Below the pieces are notes generated by a model, which did no database searches, was not told the origin of the DNA, and was given only the letters and a program-made list of their open reading frames with translations. A DNA stretch of 64,000 nt from the NCBI RefSeq assembly GCF_005239225.2, contig NC_133284.1:54133416-54197415 (forward strand), given 5' to 3'. Position 1 is the stretch's first letter, and each line of letters opens with the position of its first letter. This DNA is from Populus alba. Its lineage: Eukaryota > Streptophyta > Magnoliopsida > Malpighiales > Salicaceae. Positions 1-12,707 of this stretch are shown piece by piece. The position numbers and the translations under genes were made by a program.

Positions 1-617
1 ATCGAGCATGATGCCATAGCCTCATTGCTATATTTATGGTGTCATGGTGAGTTCCCAACCAGCTTTCTTCTGGTTGGGAAGACTGCTTAGAACTCCTTCG
101 ATTCATTTGCTCATCATTATGTGTACAAGAAGAAATATAGCAATCATTTTGTCATTGCACCCTTAATGATTGCCAAGCTTAGTAAGAGCTTCATTTTTCA
201 GCTTAGATTTGGTACTTTCAAGGCTGAAGGAAATCAATGCGACATATTCATTTGTAAAGTTTTTGATGATGTCTCTCCAAGTAAACTTGGCGAGCTTAAC
301 CAATAGGCAGCTTCATCAACATCACCTACCTTGGTTACTGCTTCTTCAACCTCAACACCATAACCTCCACATAGCCATGTCACTTCTGTAAGCATGGTGC
401 CTTGACAATTGGCAACCACATTAACCTTACTATGAAGCCAAGCTATTTTTGAACCTATCAACTGTTTGTCTATTTTTTGTAATTTTATGTATTAAAACGT
501 TCACAAATCTAAAAGTCAGTTGTCATTACTATAACAATTAATACTATCTAAAAAATGACCGCAACAACACGTGAGCCATCTATCTAGGTTATGTTTTCCA
601 TGTGATAATCTTTTCAT

Positions 618-770
618 TATTGCTTTCGTTGTGTCCCGCTTGACATTAAAGAAGCAAAAAGAACTAGCATCCTTTAGGGTGGATGGAAAATACATGGACA
701 GTTTATGACTCATTTTGATTTGAATGAAAGTTTTCATTTTGATGTTAAAAATGGATTAACTTTGCAACGC
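618..770 (+). repeat. dispersed duplicate, copy 1 (partner 7872-8142)
   Basis: This block shares a long, nearly identical stretch with 7872-8142, including 'gtgtcccgcttgaca' and 'actagcatcctttagggt', and a second shared stretch around 'ttttgatttgaatgaaag'. The downstream copy carries roughly 120 extra bases between the two stretches. No coding capacity is seen. The two copies bracket the DUF3615 gene in direct orientation. Confidence 0.75.
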
Positions 771-2479
771 TAAAAGGACTTGAAACATATAGAGGCATTC
801 TTGATCATTTCAACTGCTATACTTTTCCATGGCATTGTTTTAAGGTGTTTCATCAAATGCCCGTGGTTTATCCAGTATTAATTTCTGACCAAAATTTTCC
901 TGCATTAACTAGTATCACCGTATTAATGTAACAACATCAAATACAGGCAGACTCATTGCCTATATTAATAAATACATCACCTTCTTGCATAAATTTACTA
1001 TGCATTTAACCATTTTTTTTATGCATATATTAGAATTTCAACACTTTAGGCCTCCAAATTGTTTAATGGTAAGTTGCAAATTCTGCATTGCCTTTTGTTT
1101 TCATATAGGACTTAACTCCCTTCACTAGTTTTCATAAGAAATCACGTGGAATTTGCATTTGTAATGGTACAGTTCTTAGTTATACTTTAAAAAACATCAC
1201 TGATTTTTTAGGTAACGTTCCAAGACAAGCTCGCAGAGATTGAAATAGCTTAAACTTCGATGGATATTATACTTTGAACATCACTAATTTGTTAGGTAAT
1301 GTTCTAAGACAAGCTAGTGCAGATGAAAATAGCTTGAACTTTGATAAGTGGGTTAGTTAGGTTCAAATTTGGATAAGAATAGTATCAGAATTCTATCCTT
1401 TAATATTGACTAAATTATAGGTCTGCGCTACTCACTTTATTTTTCCTAGGTCAAATATTTAGAGAGAAAAAATACATTGGAGTTGATTTAATATGACTTG
1501 ATCGACTTAACATATCCAAAAATAACTTAGACAACTATGGAAACGTAATTTGATTAAAAAAAATCAAGATGATATTTTTTAAAATATATATATTAAAACA
1601 ACAACATATTTAATATGTGGTTCTTTTAATAATGAATTTTTAAATAATATATTTTAATGCTCTAGCTCTTTTAATAATACATATGAATGTCTTTTATGTG
1701 ATCAAAAAGCTAATTTGGCTTTTTATTTTGGCTATTCTTTTAAAAATGCAAAATTAGTGAAGAAAAGCTAAAAAATAAGTTTTTCTTTCTCTCTTTTATA
1801 CCCTTAATGTTGATGTTGCTTATAATATGTAAGTGTAAGATATGGTTTAGTTTTTGCATGGGATCAAGGTATTGAAGATATCCTTATGTTGAACTTGCTT
1901 CTATATTTATTTACTTGCTTTTTGCTATTAGCATAAATTTCAAGGGAGGAGAAAAAAATAATAAATAAATAAGACTTTAATAATATATTAAAGCTTTGGT
2001 GATGACATTTTTATACTACTTATTTTTTAATAGTTTTTTTTTTTTGTTAAATTAAACCACTTTTGGTTGGTTGACAAGGCTTGTCTAATATTTAAGGGTC
2101 AAGTGTGTGGATCTTTACTAAATGAATAGCCCAATAATGTTTGGCATTTTTCTCCTTTTTTTATCTAAATTTTTAAAAAACATTTATGCTTTTTTATATA
2201 TTTTTTGTCAAAATATTTTTTTTATATATTTAAATTCATACACTTTATCTCTTTTATTTTGTTTATATAGTCTTTTTTAAATAGAGATTATTTTTTATGT
2301 ATTTTTTTCAAAAAGATTATTCTAATTCATTTATAATTTTTTGTTATGTTTTATATAAATAGAAAACATTTATTTTTTAATAGTATTTTCCTTCACAGTA
2401 CATTATTTTCCAACGCCTTGTTAACTAGTTTACAGTATAATGAATTTATCTTCACAGTACATTATTTTCCTACGCCTTG

Positions 2480-3836
2480 TCAATTATAACTAGCTTTGAT
2501 ACCCGCACGATGCAGTGGGTCATTTTTTTTATATAAAAATTTAAAAATCTTGGGTTTTTCTGTAAAGTTATACCCAAAAATCTTGGGTTTGGCTGCAACG
2601 CCTGATCTAATAATAATATTTATAATATTAGTAATAAAATTAAATTTGCATGATCCAAGTTTAAGTGAGCTTGACTGTAACACCGGACCCAAGAATATTG
2701 GATGTGGGTCTGGCTATAAGGTCGTGTCATAAAAGTGTGATAATTAAATAGATTAATTAAAAAAAAACAAAGAAAAAAATCAATAGAAAGCAAAAAACTA
2801 ATGAAGAAAAAGAAAAAGAAATTGAATTAATTGGGTTAACCCTTTAAGCCAGGTTATACCGTAAAACCTGGGATTTGCATCATGAAAATTTGATAACTAA
2901 ATAGGAAAAAAAAAATGGCTGGTTTACCCAGAATTAACCCGGTTAACCCATCAAACCAAGTTAACCCATCAAGCCCAGGATACGTGTCATGAAAGTATGA
3001 AAGTCTGATAATTAAATAGAAAGAAAATTAACTTTAACAAACTAAACTAAATGAAAAAAATAACTTATCAAATCAGGTTAACCCATCAAACCCGAAATTC
3101 ATATCATGAAAATATGATAACTAAATAAAAAAATTAATATTAACAAACTAAATCAAACAAAAAAAATTCATTAAAAAAAATTAAAAAGAAAAAACAAAAG
3201 AAAAAAAACAGTTATATAATATAATACAATATAATAATAATTATAATGAAAAAACGTGGGGAAAACTAAAACTAAATCTAAATTTTCAACCAACTCAATA
3301 TTAAAAAAAATAAATTTAACAAAGATAATTTAAAAAATAAACATGTGGGGGAAACACTGCAGCCAAACAAAAATCATGTAAGGGAAACACTGTATTAATC
3401 CATAGTGTTTTTTTTTTTTTTAAAAAAAAAAGAAGCTACAAAGCTAAGTTCTCAACTAACTTAATATATAAAAAAAACCGACAAAGGCTATTTAAAAAAA
3501 AAAAAGTCAATTTTGATAAAAGAAATGAAAACAAAACATGTAAAAAAAAAAGGAAACAAAAGCAAAAAAAAATAGTAAAAAAATAAAATCAACAAAAATA
3601 ATTATGAAAAAACAAAAAAAAATATATATGTAAAAAAATGATAATTTTGGAAAAAAAGAAAAACAAATAAAAGAAACATGAGGGGAAAGCTAAAGCTAGA
3701 TTATGAGCCAGCTCAATATTGAAAAAATAAATTCGATAAAGATAATTTTAAAAAATATATATATGGGGAAACACTGCAGCAATCAATATTGTTTTTTTTT
3801 TTTTTTTTAAAATGCAAAGCTAAATTCTTAACCAAC

Positions 3837-3889
<53 letters not shown>

Positions 3890-4995
3890 ACAAAGATCAT
3901 TTTGTAAAAAAAAAGAAAACAATGTATAAGAATATTATAGCAATCCACAATGTTTTAAAGAAAAAAACTACATAGTTAAATTTTCAACCAGCTCAATATT
4001 TAAAAAAATTAGCAAAGATAATTTTGAAATAAAATAATTAAAAAAAAAGAAACAAAAAAAAGAAGAAGAAATCAATTTTGGGGAAAAAAAGGAAAAAAAA
4101 AATGTAAAAAAAAAGAAAAAAAAAATCCTGCTAAAAAAAAAAGAAAACAAAAAAAAACCTTGTATGCGGATCTGACTACAAGGTCATGTCATAAAAATAT
4201 GATAATTAAATAAATTAATTAAAAAAGAAAAAAAAAACTAATAGAAAGAAAAAAACTAATGAAGAAAAAGAGAAAAAATCTGAATTAATTGGGTTAACCC
4301 GTCAAACCTTGGATTCATGTCATGAAAGTTTGATAACTAAATAGAAAAAAAATTGACGGGTTAACCCAGAATTAACCGGACTAACTCGTCAAACCAGGTT
4401 ACCTGTCAAACCCGAGATCTGTGTCATGAAAGTCTGATAACTAAATAGCAAACAAATTAAACATTAACAACCTAAACTAAATAAAAAAAATTAATTAAAA
4501 AAAAAAACAAAAACAAAACAAAAGACATAAGTCTGTTACTAATAAGGAAAAAGAAAAAAAATCTGAATCAACTGAGTTAACCCTTTAAATCAGGTTAATC
4601 CGTCAAACCTGAGATTCGCGTCATGAAAGTTTGATAACTAAATAGAAAAAAAAATCGATGGGCTAAACGAAAAAAAATTAACAAACTAAACTAAACTAAA
4701 AATTTTGATTAAAAAGTAAAAAAAAAAAAAAAATTGGGTTAACTCGTCAAACCCGAGATCCGTGTCATGAAAGTATGATAACTAAATAAAAAAAAAATTT
4801 CACATTAACAAACTAAATTAAACAAAAAAAATTCATTAAAAAAAAAAAACACAAAGAAAAAACTAAAAAAAAAAACCATAGGCATAAAAAAAACAAAATA
4901 GGAAAAAAAAAACAAAAAAAAAAAACTGCCACAGGAAAAAAAAAAAAAAAAAAAGGAAAAAACAAAACAGGAAAAAAAAACAAAAAAAAAAAAAC
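2480..4995. repeat. A-rich degenerate tandem repeat block
   Basis: About 2.5 kb of A-rich sequence is built from two recurring modules. Module one is a 'gggttaacccgtcaaacc' segment followed by 'tcatgaaagtttgataactaaatag'; recognisable copies lie near 2700, 2840, 2930, 3065, 4165, 4290, 4370, 4570 and 4735. Module two reads 'caactcaatatt' then 'gataatttt' then 'ggggaaacactgcag'; copies lie near 3290, 3440, 3700, 3830 and 3985. Long poly-A runs separate the modules. Weaker relatives of the same family occur at 32440-32960. It looks like an old, internally amplified transposon-derived repeat; the class is unclear. Confidence 0.7.
3840..3887. repeat. (TA)n microsatellite
   Basis: Uninterrupted TA dinucleotide run of about 47 bp inside the A-rich repeat block. 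Confidence 0.95.
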
Positions 4996-5085
4996 GCGTT
5001 TTAGAGTATTACTTCAGAATAATACCTAGGCTTTCTGGATTATTAATTAGGAATAGTAATCGCTTTGCAAATTCTGCAACGGGGG

Positions 5086-6400
5086 ATGGGCGACGTCCAA
5101 GGGAAGAGAAAAGGTGATCCGGATATTGAACGAGTTCTGGGAATCCAAACTCGGGAAGATCAGCTCGGATTTTGTGAGAAACGGTACATTTTCTTTTTCC
5201 TTGAAATATGAGATCGGAGGAAAGATTTTATGTTCAGTGTTAGATTTGTAGTTTTTCTTTGCTGTTCGGGACTTGTTCTTACGTGTAGAATGACTCCGTC
5301 CAGATCTGCTTCTTTTTTTATATATAAATCTCATTCTAATTCAATATTTATTTAAGTTTACTTTTCTTTAATCCATCCATCCATCCAGGAATGACCTGCT
5401 AAAATACACAAGGAGTGCAGAAAAAGGCATAAAATTCCACAACAAGAAGCACAAGGTAAACCAATTTTAGATCGATTACTGCTTTACCAGTTTTGATGAT
5501 GAAAAAATTTGAAGAATTTTATTGGTCGAAAACTTCAGACAACAAACTCAAAGTCCCTCACTAATAAGGACATGATAGCACAGTGTTTTAACCCAAAAGT
5601 TCTCTACGATGTCTATCCATGTCATATTTTCCAGAGAATCATTAATCTTCATCTCGGTGCTTGAATGAACTTATTAGGATTGTTTGGTGCATGAAAGAGA
5701 TAAACACTCTGTTTTGCAAGTATTGTTATGTTGTTGATCCATCATGCTGTAGAATTATATAACAAGTCCAAGGTAAATTTCTGGGCTGTGAAAACTCCTC
5801 GGGTTATTGCTATGTATTGGGTGGTTAAAACAATCAGCATCATCTAGTACTATTTGCTAGTTATAATGTTTATTTTATTTTATTAATTTTCCGCTGCTAA
5901 AAACAAATTAATCCTGTGTACTCCCAACTTATTTTTTGTTCCTGTCAATTTCTTTTTCAGGGTGCTAAATTTAAGCTGGTGGAGATCATATCTGCATGTT
6001 CTTTCTTTTCTATGGGTGTTTGGGAGCATATCAACTTCACTGCTTCTGAAGATGACAAGTCTCTGAAATTGTTTTTTGCTGAATTGTCACATGGAGAAGC
6101 TCACTGGGGAAGGAATCATAATACAGAAGCTGAAAAAATTACTGCATGTTGTTTGTTGGAAGAAGGTGAATTATGCATTTCTTTTGTTCCTTCTTATTCG
6201 CACTCTGGTGGGTTTGTCTATGCACGAATTATATTTTATCATTACATTCATAAGATTTTATATTATTGTTTCTGGTTTGTTTATTTGTTTATTTGTTTAT
6301 TATTATTATAGGGTCTACAAAAGATTACTGTGGATTTTGTCCCCATGAAAACAAAGTTCATCACCCTCTTCAGGGATTTACAGCAGGGATTCGCTGGTGA
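5086..6400 (+). CDS. DUF3615 family protein, four exons, 152 aa
   Basis: Exons 5086-5183, 5389-5455, 5961-6165 and 6312-6400 join in frame from ATG to TGA, with GT...AG at all three introns; 459 nt encode 152 residues. Splice phases agree at every junction, which is strong support. After a charged N-terminal segment, exon 2 reads NDLLKYTRSAEKGIKFHNKK. Exon 3 carries VWEHINFTA, LFFAEL and a CC pair, and exon 4 carries CGFCPHE and HPLQGFTAG. This is the layout I know for the plant DUF3615 domain (aromatic-H-x-NF-x-A, LFFAEL, CxFCP, HP-x-G). Biochemical function is unknown for the family. The protein is short and consists of little beyond the domain, so it may be a reduced member of a longer lineage. 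The start is the first ATG in an open exon 1; an exon further upstream cannot be excluded. A damaged relative lies at 56400-56890. Confidence 0.72.
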
Positions 6401-7635
6401 TTTTCTTGCTTTTTGTTGAGGAGCTTCCTTCAAGCAATATGCCGAAAACTATAATGAAGCGCAACCTTATTCCCACCCACTAGTATCCTACCCTACACCC
6501 CTTCAGCTAGCAAAGGAATTTTCCCACAGATCCATTTGTTAGGTAGCGAGTGAAGGATACTGACACGTAATTTGATAAGCTTTATCTGTGTAATTGGCTC
6601 GTATGCATGTTTGAATAGCTTATCTTGTGAATTCTTATGTTTTTGTTGGGTTTTTTTTTTTGAATGGAAAAATTAAATAATTAAAGCTTTCTCAGTTTTA
6701 ATGGTCCATTTGCATGTTTGAATAGCTGTCTTGCGAATTTGTATGTTGTTGTTGCGGTATCTTTACAATGGAAAGAAATGAAAAGAAACTAAGCTTGCGA
6801 GTTTGAATGAGCTTGAAATATTTTTCATTTGAAGGATTGTGAGTGCACTAAGCTTATTTTAAATTGTTTGTGTGGCATCATCTTTCTTTGATTTCTATCA
6901 GCCGGCTTATGGATTTTTGAATGAAGGGAAGTTGTCATTATTCCAGTGTTTCAACCTTGATCCCCAGCACCTTAAGGATATGTGTGGACCATGGTAGAGG
7001 AAAATGGTGAGTGCACTTAATTTTTAAAATGATTTTGGTTGGTTGAATTGCAATTAGTTGATTTGATTAAAAACCTATTTGGTATTTTGGTTTTCTAGTT
7101 TTACTATTTTGTTTTAAAGTTAAGTAGTTGAAAGGTTTAGAGCCTATTTGGCGTCTTGTTTCTCCTACTTTTTACTATTCTTCTTCAAAGTAAAGCAATT
7201 AAAAGTACAAAGTGTTTGATGGGTGATTGTTATAAAAACATATCCAAATGTATAATAGCTTTCATTTCAAAATGCATGAAAATTGATTATTTTTTTTATA
7301 AAAAAAAGGGTGCGTATAATATTTAAAAGATAAAAATAACATTAAATAACTTTAAATTATAAAAATACCATTATTATATATTTTACCTTAATCCATTAAG
7401 TTTAAAGCATTATCAAGATAAAACAAGCATTTTCTTCTTCTCTTTTTTAAAAAAACTTGTATTACTCATCACTTTTGATTTTAAGGATAAATAGCTTTTT
7501 CAAATTTTAAGTTATTTATTTAATTTTTCTTAATAAAAATCTTAAAGTTATGTTCTTAATAGTAATTTTAGTTCAAGAAACATAGCAATTGATTACCAAA
7601 CATATGAGTGATTTTAACTAGGCACTACAATTTCA

Positions 7636-7713
7636 ACCAATTTTGATGGATACCGACCCCAAGGGGTAGGATTTATGGATAGTAAAATTTCCTACCCCTT
7701 AGGGTTGGTATCC
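7636..7713. repeat. short inverted repeat / hairpin
   Basis: 'accgaccccaaggggtagga' is followed about 35 bp later by its near reverse complement 'cctaccccttagggttggt'. It is GC-richer than its surroundings. It may be a small foldback element or a regulatory hairpin; no gene is close enough to assign a role. Confidence 0.6.
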
Positions 7714-7871
7714 CTCAAATAGATGCTATCTGCTCTACCTAATCAATTTGCTTGTTATTCAAATAGCTTAGATAGACCAACAGTTACGTTTTCCTGTATC
7801 AATCTTTTTATTGATGGGGTTAGGAGTCCAAATTACTTGGGGGATTCAATCAGTTAACTCCCAGGAGAAAT

Positions 7872-8142
7872 TGTTGCTTCCATTGTGTCCCGCTTGACAA
7901 TTAGAGAAGCAGGAAGAACTAGCATCCTTTAGGGTAGATGGAAAAATGTGTGGACAATGACCACTTGCTTACACTTTGATCTCTGCCTGAATGAGAAACT
8001 ATCGACTACGTGAGTATGTATGATGGATGAATCAAGTGTTGGACTCGCATAAAAGTTTGAATTTAAACAATTTTATGATCTCGTTTTGATTTGAATGAAA
8101 GATTCCATCTTGATGTTGATAAATAGATTAGCTTTGCAATGC
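7872..8142 (+). repeat. dispersed duplicate, copy 2 (partner 618-770)
   Basis: Direct-orientation relative of 618-770. The two homologous parts are separated here by about 120 bp of unique sequence, so either this copy gained an insertion or the first copy lost one. Confidence 0.75.
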
Positions 8143-9525
8143 CCCTGGAGAAGCACTCGAGCACTTCTGACCAAAATTTTACTTTGAACATCAAATGCTA
8201 TTTTAATATAGTATATTAAAATAGCATTTGCAAGTTAATTGATCATAGTGCAAAAACAGCAGACAACAATCTCAGGATTCGTGTCTGGATATATGTATTT
8301 GACCTTTGCTGTCTAAACAATGTTTGTTGACTTGTGGGAGCTTGTAACTGTTTATTTTATGGCCTTTCTATAATCCTATGATCCATATTTACTTAAATTT
8401 GGATGTTAAACAAGAAATTGATTAGGTTTTCACTCAATTACATGCCCCCTTTTATATGCATGTATATTTGTTATATGTATCCACAGTGTAGTTGTAGATC
8501 CAATTCAGAAACTGATTTGAAAGGGGTCATTGAATCAACCCGTGGGTCATGGAGTCAATTATTTTTATTAAAATGATGTTATTTTTTTTTTTAAATCTTT
8601 TTTCTTGGTGCTGTCTTGGTCAAGTTTGGATTAAATTCCACTAGATAAACCTGGACGAGTCAATGAGTTTCACCAGGATCATATCCTGGAACTCATTTGG
8701 GTCATGAATTTTTTCAGGTCGGTCCAGAGCAGTTTAACAACTATGATCCACAATGCACTATAATATAATATTGGTGATGGATATAAAGGTGGTAAAAAAT
8801 GCTGTGAATCCAAATTTACAAATCCAATGCAACCTTATGGTTGGAATATCTGTCTTTTGCTTGCAGTATTGCACGATTACTGCATACTTATTTCTAGTGT
8901 TGTTTTTCTATCAGCAGCCTGGTGAGCCCTCTCAGAAGTTTGTCGTCATTATCTCATTGTTTCAACTTGGAACCATCAGGTCAAAGAATTTGTACTTTAT
9001 TCATATGAAAAAACAGACCATCTGAAAATCGAAGCTATGCAGCAGGATGAATTGCTTCTTCTTCTTCTTTTTTTTTTTTTTTTTTGACTGGTGCATCGGT
9101 CCGAAAAATACAAAAGGTTTGATCAATATTAAACCCGAACCAACCTTGTAGGCTTTATCTTGAACTGGTTCGAAGATTGATTCAGCTAACTTGACTAGTT
9201 TGATTGGCCTCTTACCTGGTCAGCTCCAAGGATCATCTCGTATCACTCCACCAAGTGAAAATGGCAGAGCTAGCATGAACAGAAACTAGAAGGAACGATC
9301 ATGATCTCCCAAAGAGAAGAGAAAAGTAAAAGGGCAACTCGAAGCTTCTTCAGTTTGTTCTCTTTTCACAAACTTTTGGTATTCTTGCACTTTAACATAA
9401 TAAAAAAACAAAAAACATTAAAAATGATTATTTTTTTTTCCATCCCCAACCTGGTTTGCACTGCGGAGTCAAACAAAACCTTGGCCTGCGTATGAATTTA
9501 TATAGCGCAGTTAAATTTAGAAGGG

Positions 9526-9718
9526 GTTTGGAAATGTGATATTTTTATTTTTTAAAGTGTTTTTTGTTTCAAAATATATCAAAATAAAATTATTTTATTT
9601 TTTAAAAAATTATTTTTAATATTAGTATATCAAAATAATTTAAAAATATCAAAAAATATATTAATTTAAAATAAAAAAATTTAAAATATTTTTTAAAACA
9701 AAAAAACAAAATAGGTTT
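9526..9718. repeat. AT-rich MITE-like repeat
   Basis: Shows the family consensus seen many times in this window: 'tttttaaagtgttttttg', then 'atcaaaataa', a run of T and A, 'aaaaattatttttaatatt', and a roughly mirrored A-rich second half. The near-palindromic layout and about 190 bp length suggest a non-autonomous foldback or MITE. No clear target duplication could be read. Confidence 0.55.
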
Positions 9719-10410
9719 TAGTTGCTTATTATAGATTTACCATGCCTTTTGAAGTTTTAAGCACTTTTGGAATGCAATATCCAGCATGGGATTACAACAA
9801 GCCCTTGTTATGGATTTAACAATTCTCAACGAGGATTTAGTGTACTTAGATTTCTTTACGGTATTTATTTTTTTATAGTAAAATCTTTTCAATAATTTTG
9901 AATTTTAGAAAAAGAAAAATTGATGTAATTTTTTTTTTATTTACCGGCGAGAATTTTTTTGTATTTACACTAGACACTGACTCTTTTAAATTTGAACCGA
10001 TTAAGATAACCAAATTACTAATAACACAATTTCACAAGACATTGATTTTATTTTTCTTTGGCCAAGTAATAGTGAGAAACAACATTTAGAAAAAACATGA
10101 ACAATCATGGATAAATTAGGTTGGACATTCTTGAGATTTATACTATAATTTAGCTGACCAATTTTGTTGTTTCCTAACAAAGTAATTGTTTATTCGTCAA
10201 GGTGAAGGAAAAGTAAAAACCAATGACAATCCAGAATCCAGATAAACCCTGTTGGTATTAATGGATATTAATCCATTGTGCAAAATAAGCTGATTGATTT
10301 CAACTATTGAACTGCACTTGGAATCTACTGATGTGGTTTTGTACAAATTATGAGCTGATGAAAGTATTTGTTTCAGTGATTGGATTGAAGTTTAATGCTC
10401 TCAATTGCAG

Positions 10411-10470
10411 AGCTTCGAAGAAGCAAAATCGGCTAGGCAAGTGATGATGGCCACAGATGGAGAGCTGTAA
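10411..10470 (+). other. possible terminal exon (unassigned)
   Basis: A good acceptor ('ctctcaattgcag') precedes 19 codons reading SFEEAKSARQVMMATDGEL and then TAA. Composition looks coding, but no upstream exon of the same gene can be identified. It may be a chance match, or the 3' end of a transcript beginning near the DUF3615 gene. Confidence 0.22.
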
Positions 10471-10993
10471 CCTTCTGTCAAGTGGCATGTTTTCTTTGAT
10501 TCCCCTTCATCTGATTTTATAAAAACATCATACAGTATGTAGCTTCCTTCGCATCTCTTCCTCTGGTTTTATCCTTCTTTGATTTTCTGATGGACATAAT
10601 ATTGTTGCTGCTTTCTTCATTTTGACAATCTTAACTACTGAAACTCATAGGAAGCATGCTGCAGGATCTAAACAGCTGAATTGCTTCTGATCACATGAGG
10701 GTGCTGTCATTATATGCTTCATCTTAGGTGTCATAACCCAATTTAGATGACAAGTCTCCTTTTAAAAAGGACTGTGGTCAAGATTTTTGCAAATAAACAA
10801 GTATTTAAATCTCCAAAATCAATATGTACTTTAGAATTTTAATTTTATTTAATTACTAGACGATGAATGTCAATTTTCCACGATAAAATACCTTTTTCAG
10901 TACTTGCCGGGACCTCCACCTATATGCTACAGCTAGAAACACAAGTAACAAAGACATAATATAGAACTAGTAGTGATTGATTGCTTTGCTTTG

Positions 10994-12043
10994 TTATGGT
11001 TTTGGCTTTGGCTGTGCAGCATGATCTCTTAACCAGGTCAAGATAGTCCCGAACACAAGCTCCACATTTTCCTTAGGCTCACCAACCAACATATGCCACA
11101 TACCAGGAAAGATCTTCAATGTTTTGTCCTTGCTTGAAGCTGATTCATACACAAAACTAGCCGACCTAAAGTCGCACGCCAAATCATCCTCCCCATGCAC
11201 CATTAGAAATGGAACCCCGAGGTCATAGCAATGCATCCTTAGGTACTCACAAACCCTCAAAAACTCTAGTGCAGTCGCTGCCGGAGGCTTCCCTGACTTC
11301 GGGCGATTCGGGTTGTTGGCTACCATCCTTCTCTTCCATTCTTCTTTGTATGATCTGCTAGAGACTGGTTTTGAGGCCACAACTCTCCATGTAGGTGCAA
11401 ATAGTGCTGCCAAAGGAAGTAGCTTCTCTAATGGCCACATAGGTTTAAATTTTGCTGAAATACCACACATAGCACCACTTAAGATCAAGCCATCCCATGT
11501 ATAGCCTTGCTTCAAACATATAAGGATTGAAATTGCTCCTCCCAGTGATTCACCGTATAGAAAGGCTGGCAAGTTAGGGCTGTTAGCCTTGACCGAGTCA
11601 AAAAACATCATGCAATCACTAACAACATGTTGGATTTTTGGGATGTGACCACGTAGTCCATCTGAATAGCCATGGCCTTGTAGGTCAAGTGCACAAACCA
11701 AGAATCCAGCTTTGGCTATGGCTATAGCAGTTAGTTCATTGAGCCAACTGCTTTCTGAGGAGTAGCCATGGACCATGGCTACAATCCCTTTTAGCTGAGA
11801 AGTGGGATCATCAGGACGCCAAAATTGAGTGAAGATTTTCATCTTCTTCTTGTTGAACATGAAGCTTTCTTGGTGAAGAATTTGGTGCTTCTTGTAGAAT
11901 TCTTCTCTTGTGAGGTCTCCATAGGGACTTTTTTCATTAGCTTGGTGAATTGGGTGTGACAACATTTTCTTGTCTTGGAAGCTTATTAAAGATTGGCAGG
12001 ACAAATTATTTGTTGAGGATGGAAATGCACTACATATAGCCAT
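10994..12043 (-). CDS. monoacylglycerol lipase / caffeoylshikimate esterase-like hydrolase
   Basis: Intronless ORF of 349 residues with an alpha/beta-hydrolase (serine aminopeptidase S33/Hydrolase_4) fold. Visible motifs are the oxyanion-hole HGY at 92-94, nucleophile elbow GESLGG at 164-169 (Ser166), Asp287 in HGEDD, and His317 in MWHM, so the triad is complete. LDLQGHGYSDG at 119-129 is typical of the plant MAGL family. Members cleave monoacylglycerols, lysophospholipids or, for CSE in lignin synthesis, caffeoyl shikimate; the substrate cannot be told from sequence alone. The annotated ATG gives an N-terminal extension rich in Ser and Asn; Met27 would give a 323-residue protein closer to the usual family length. 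The extension is not an obvious membrane anchor. No frameshift or stop is seen. Neighbours are intergenic repeats, so it stands alone. Confidence 0.88.
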   Translation of the reverse strand: MAICSAFPSSTNNLSCQSLISFQDKKMLSHPIHQANEKSPYGDLTREEFYKKHQILHQESFMFNKKKMKIFTQFWRPDDPTSQLKGIVAMVHGYSSESSWLNELTAIAIAKAGFLVCALDLQGHGYSDGLRGHIPKIQHVVSDCMMFFDSVKANSPNLPAFLYGESLGGAISILICLKQGYTWDGLILSGAMCGISAKFKPMWPLEKLLPLAALFAPTWRVVASKPVSSRSYKEEWKRRMVANNPNRPKSGKPPAATALEFLRVCEYLRMHCYDLGVPFLMVHGEDDLACDFRSASFVYESASSKDKTLKIFPGMWHMLVGEPKENVELVFGTILTWLRDHAAQPKPKP

Positions 12044-12674
12044 TTGTGAGAATCATTGAATGCACCAATTTATTAAAAAAAAGAAAAAAAAGACAAAGAA
12101 CTAGCAAGCTTGCTGCTAGCTAGCTAGATACGTGACAGTAAGTATGGGATTCTTGGTGGGGCATTGGTATTTATTACACGAGAAATTTCTTTATTTTTAT
12201 ATTCATCTGTCTAATTATCACACCTAACAATTTATATATGTGTTGCTTAGGTCACGACATAGCCCAGCAAACACAATTACAATAAATTATTATATAATAT
12301 ATTTCTTAAGAGTACTCAAATCCGATTAGAAATAGGTGTTGTTCTGTATCTTGGTAGTTTTACTTATTTTAATTTAAAAAATATTGGTTTTAAAAAATAT
12401 AGATTATAGTTTTTTTAAATGCTTAAGGCAGAGTTTTTATTAAATCTTATGTAAAACCATATAGTTTTTTTTTATTAACTAAATGGGATTAAATCTGTCA
12501 TCAGACAAAACATAATCTCAAGCACAAATATGTGATTGGAATTTTGAACTATGATATTGTTCAGGGTTTTAATTTTTTTTTTTTTTACTTCTTTTCATGC
12601 TAGGACCCTATCATAGGTTCATAGAGATTCTGCTTGTCATAGAGATTTGATTTCTTGCGAGCCAAAATATGACA

Positions 12675-12707
<33 letters not shown>

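Larger units (their letters stand above)
1..5085. other. intergenic, no supported gene
   Basis: I see no coding gene here. On the minus strand a stretch near 301-160 reads as an open peptide of about 46 residues and then hits a stop. It could be a retroelement remnant, but I recognise no motif. Positions 1183-1345 hold two imperfect tandem copies (period about 85 bp) of a segment containing 'aacatcact'. The rest is AT-rich, and from about 2480 it becomes the repeat described separately. Confidence 0.5.
6401..10410. other. intergenic region, no supported gene
   Basis: AT-rich sequence downstream of the DUF3615 gene. Two short stretches (about 6915-6990 and 8915-8990) share a 'ttgtcattatt'/'tgtttcaac' core and could be exon remnants, but I could not build a gene from them. 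A block near 7630-7710 contains an inverted pair ('ccgaccccaaggggtagga' against 'cctaccccttagggttggt') that could form a hairpin of about 20 bp per arm. Confidence 0.45.

Noticed and set aside
3713..4150. Phe/Ser/Tyr-Ile repeat ORFs on the minus strand
   Set aside because: They arise from poly-A and TA runs.
5047..5334. Minus-strand 95-codon basic ORF
   Set aside because: It overlaps exon 1 and intron 1 of the DUF3615 gene, whose splice phases are consistent; a shadow frame.
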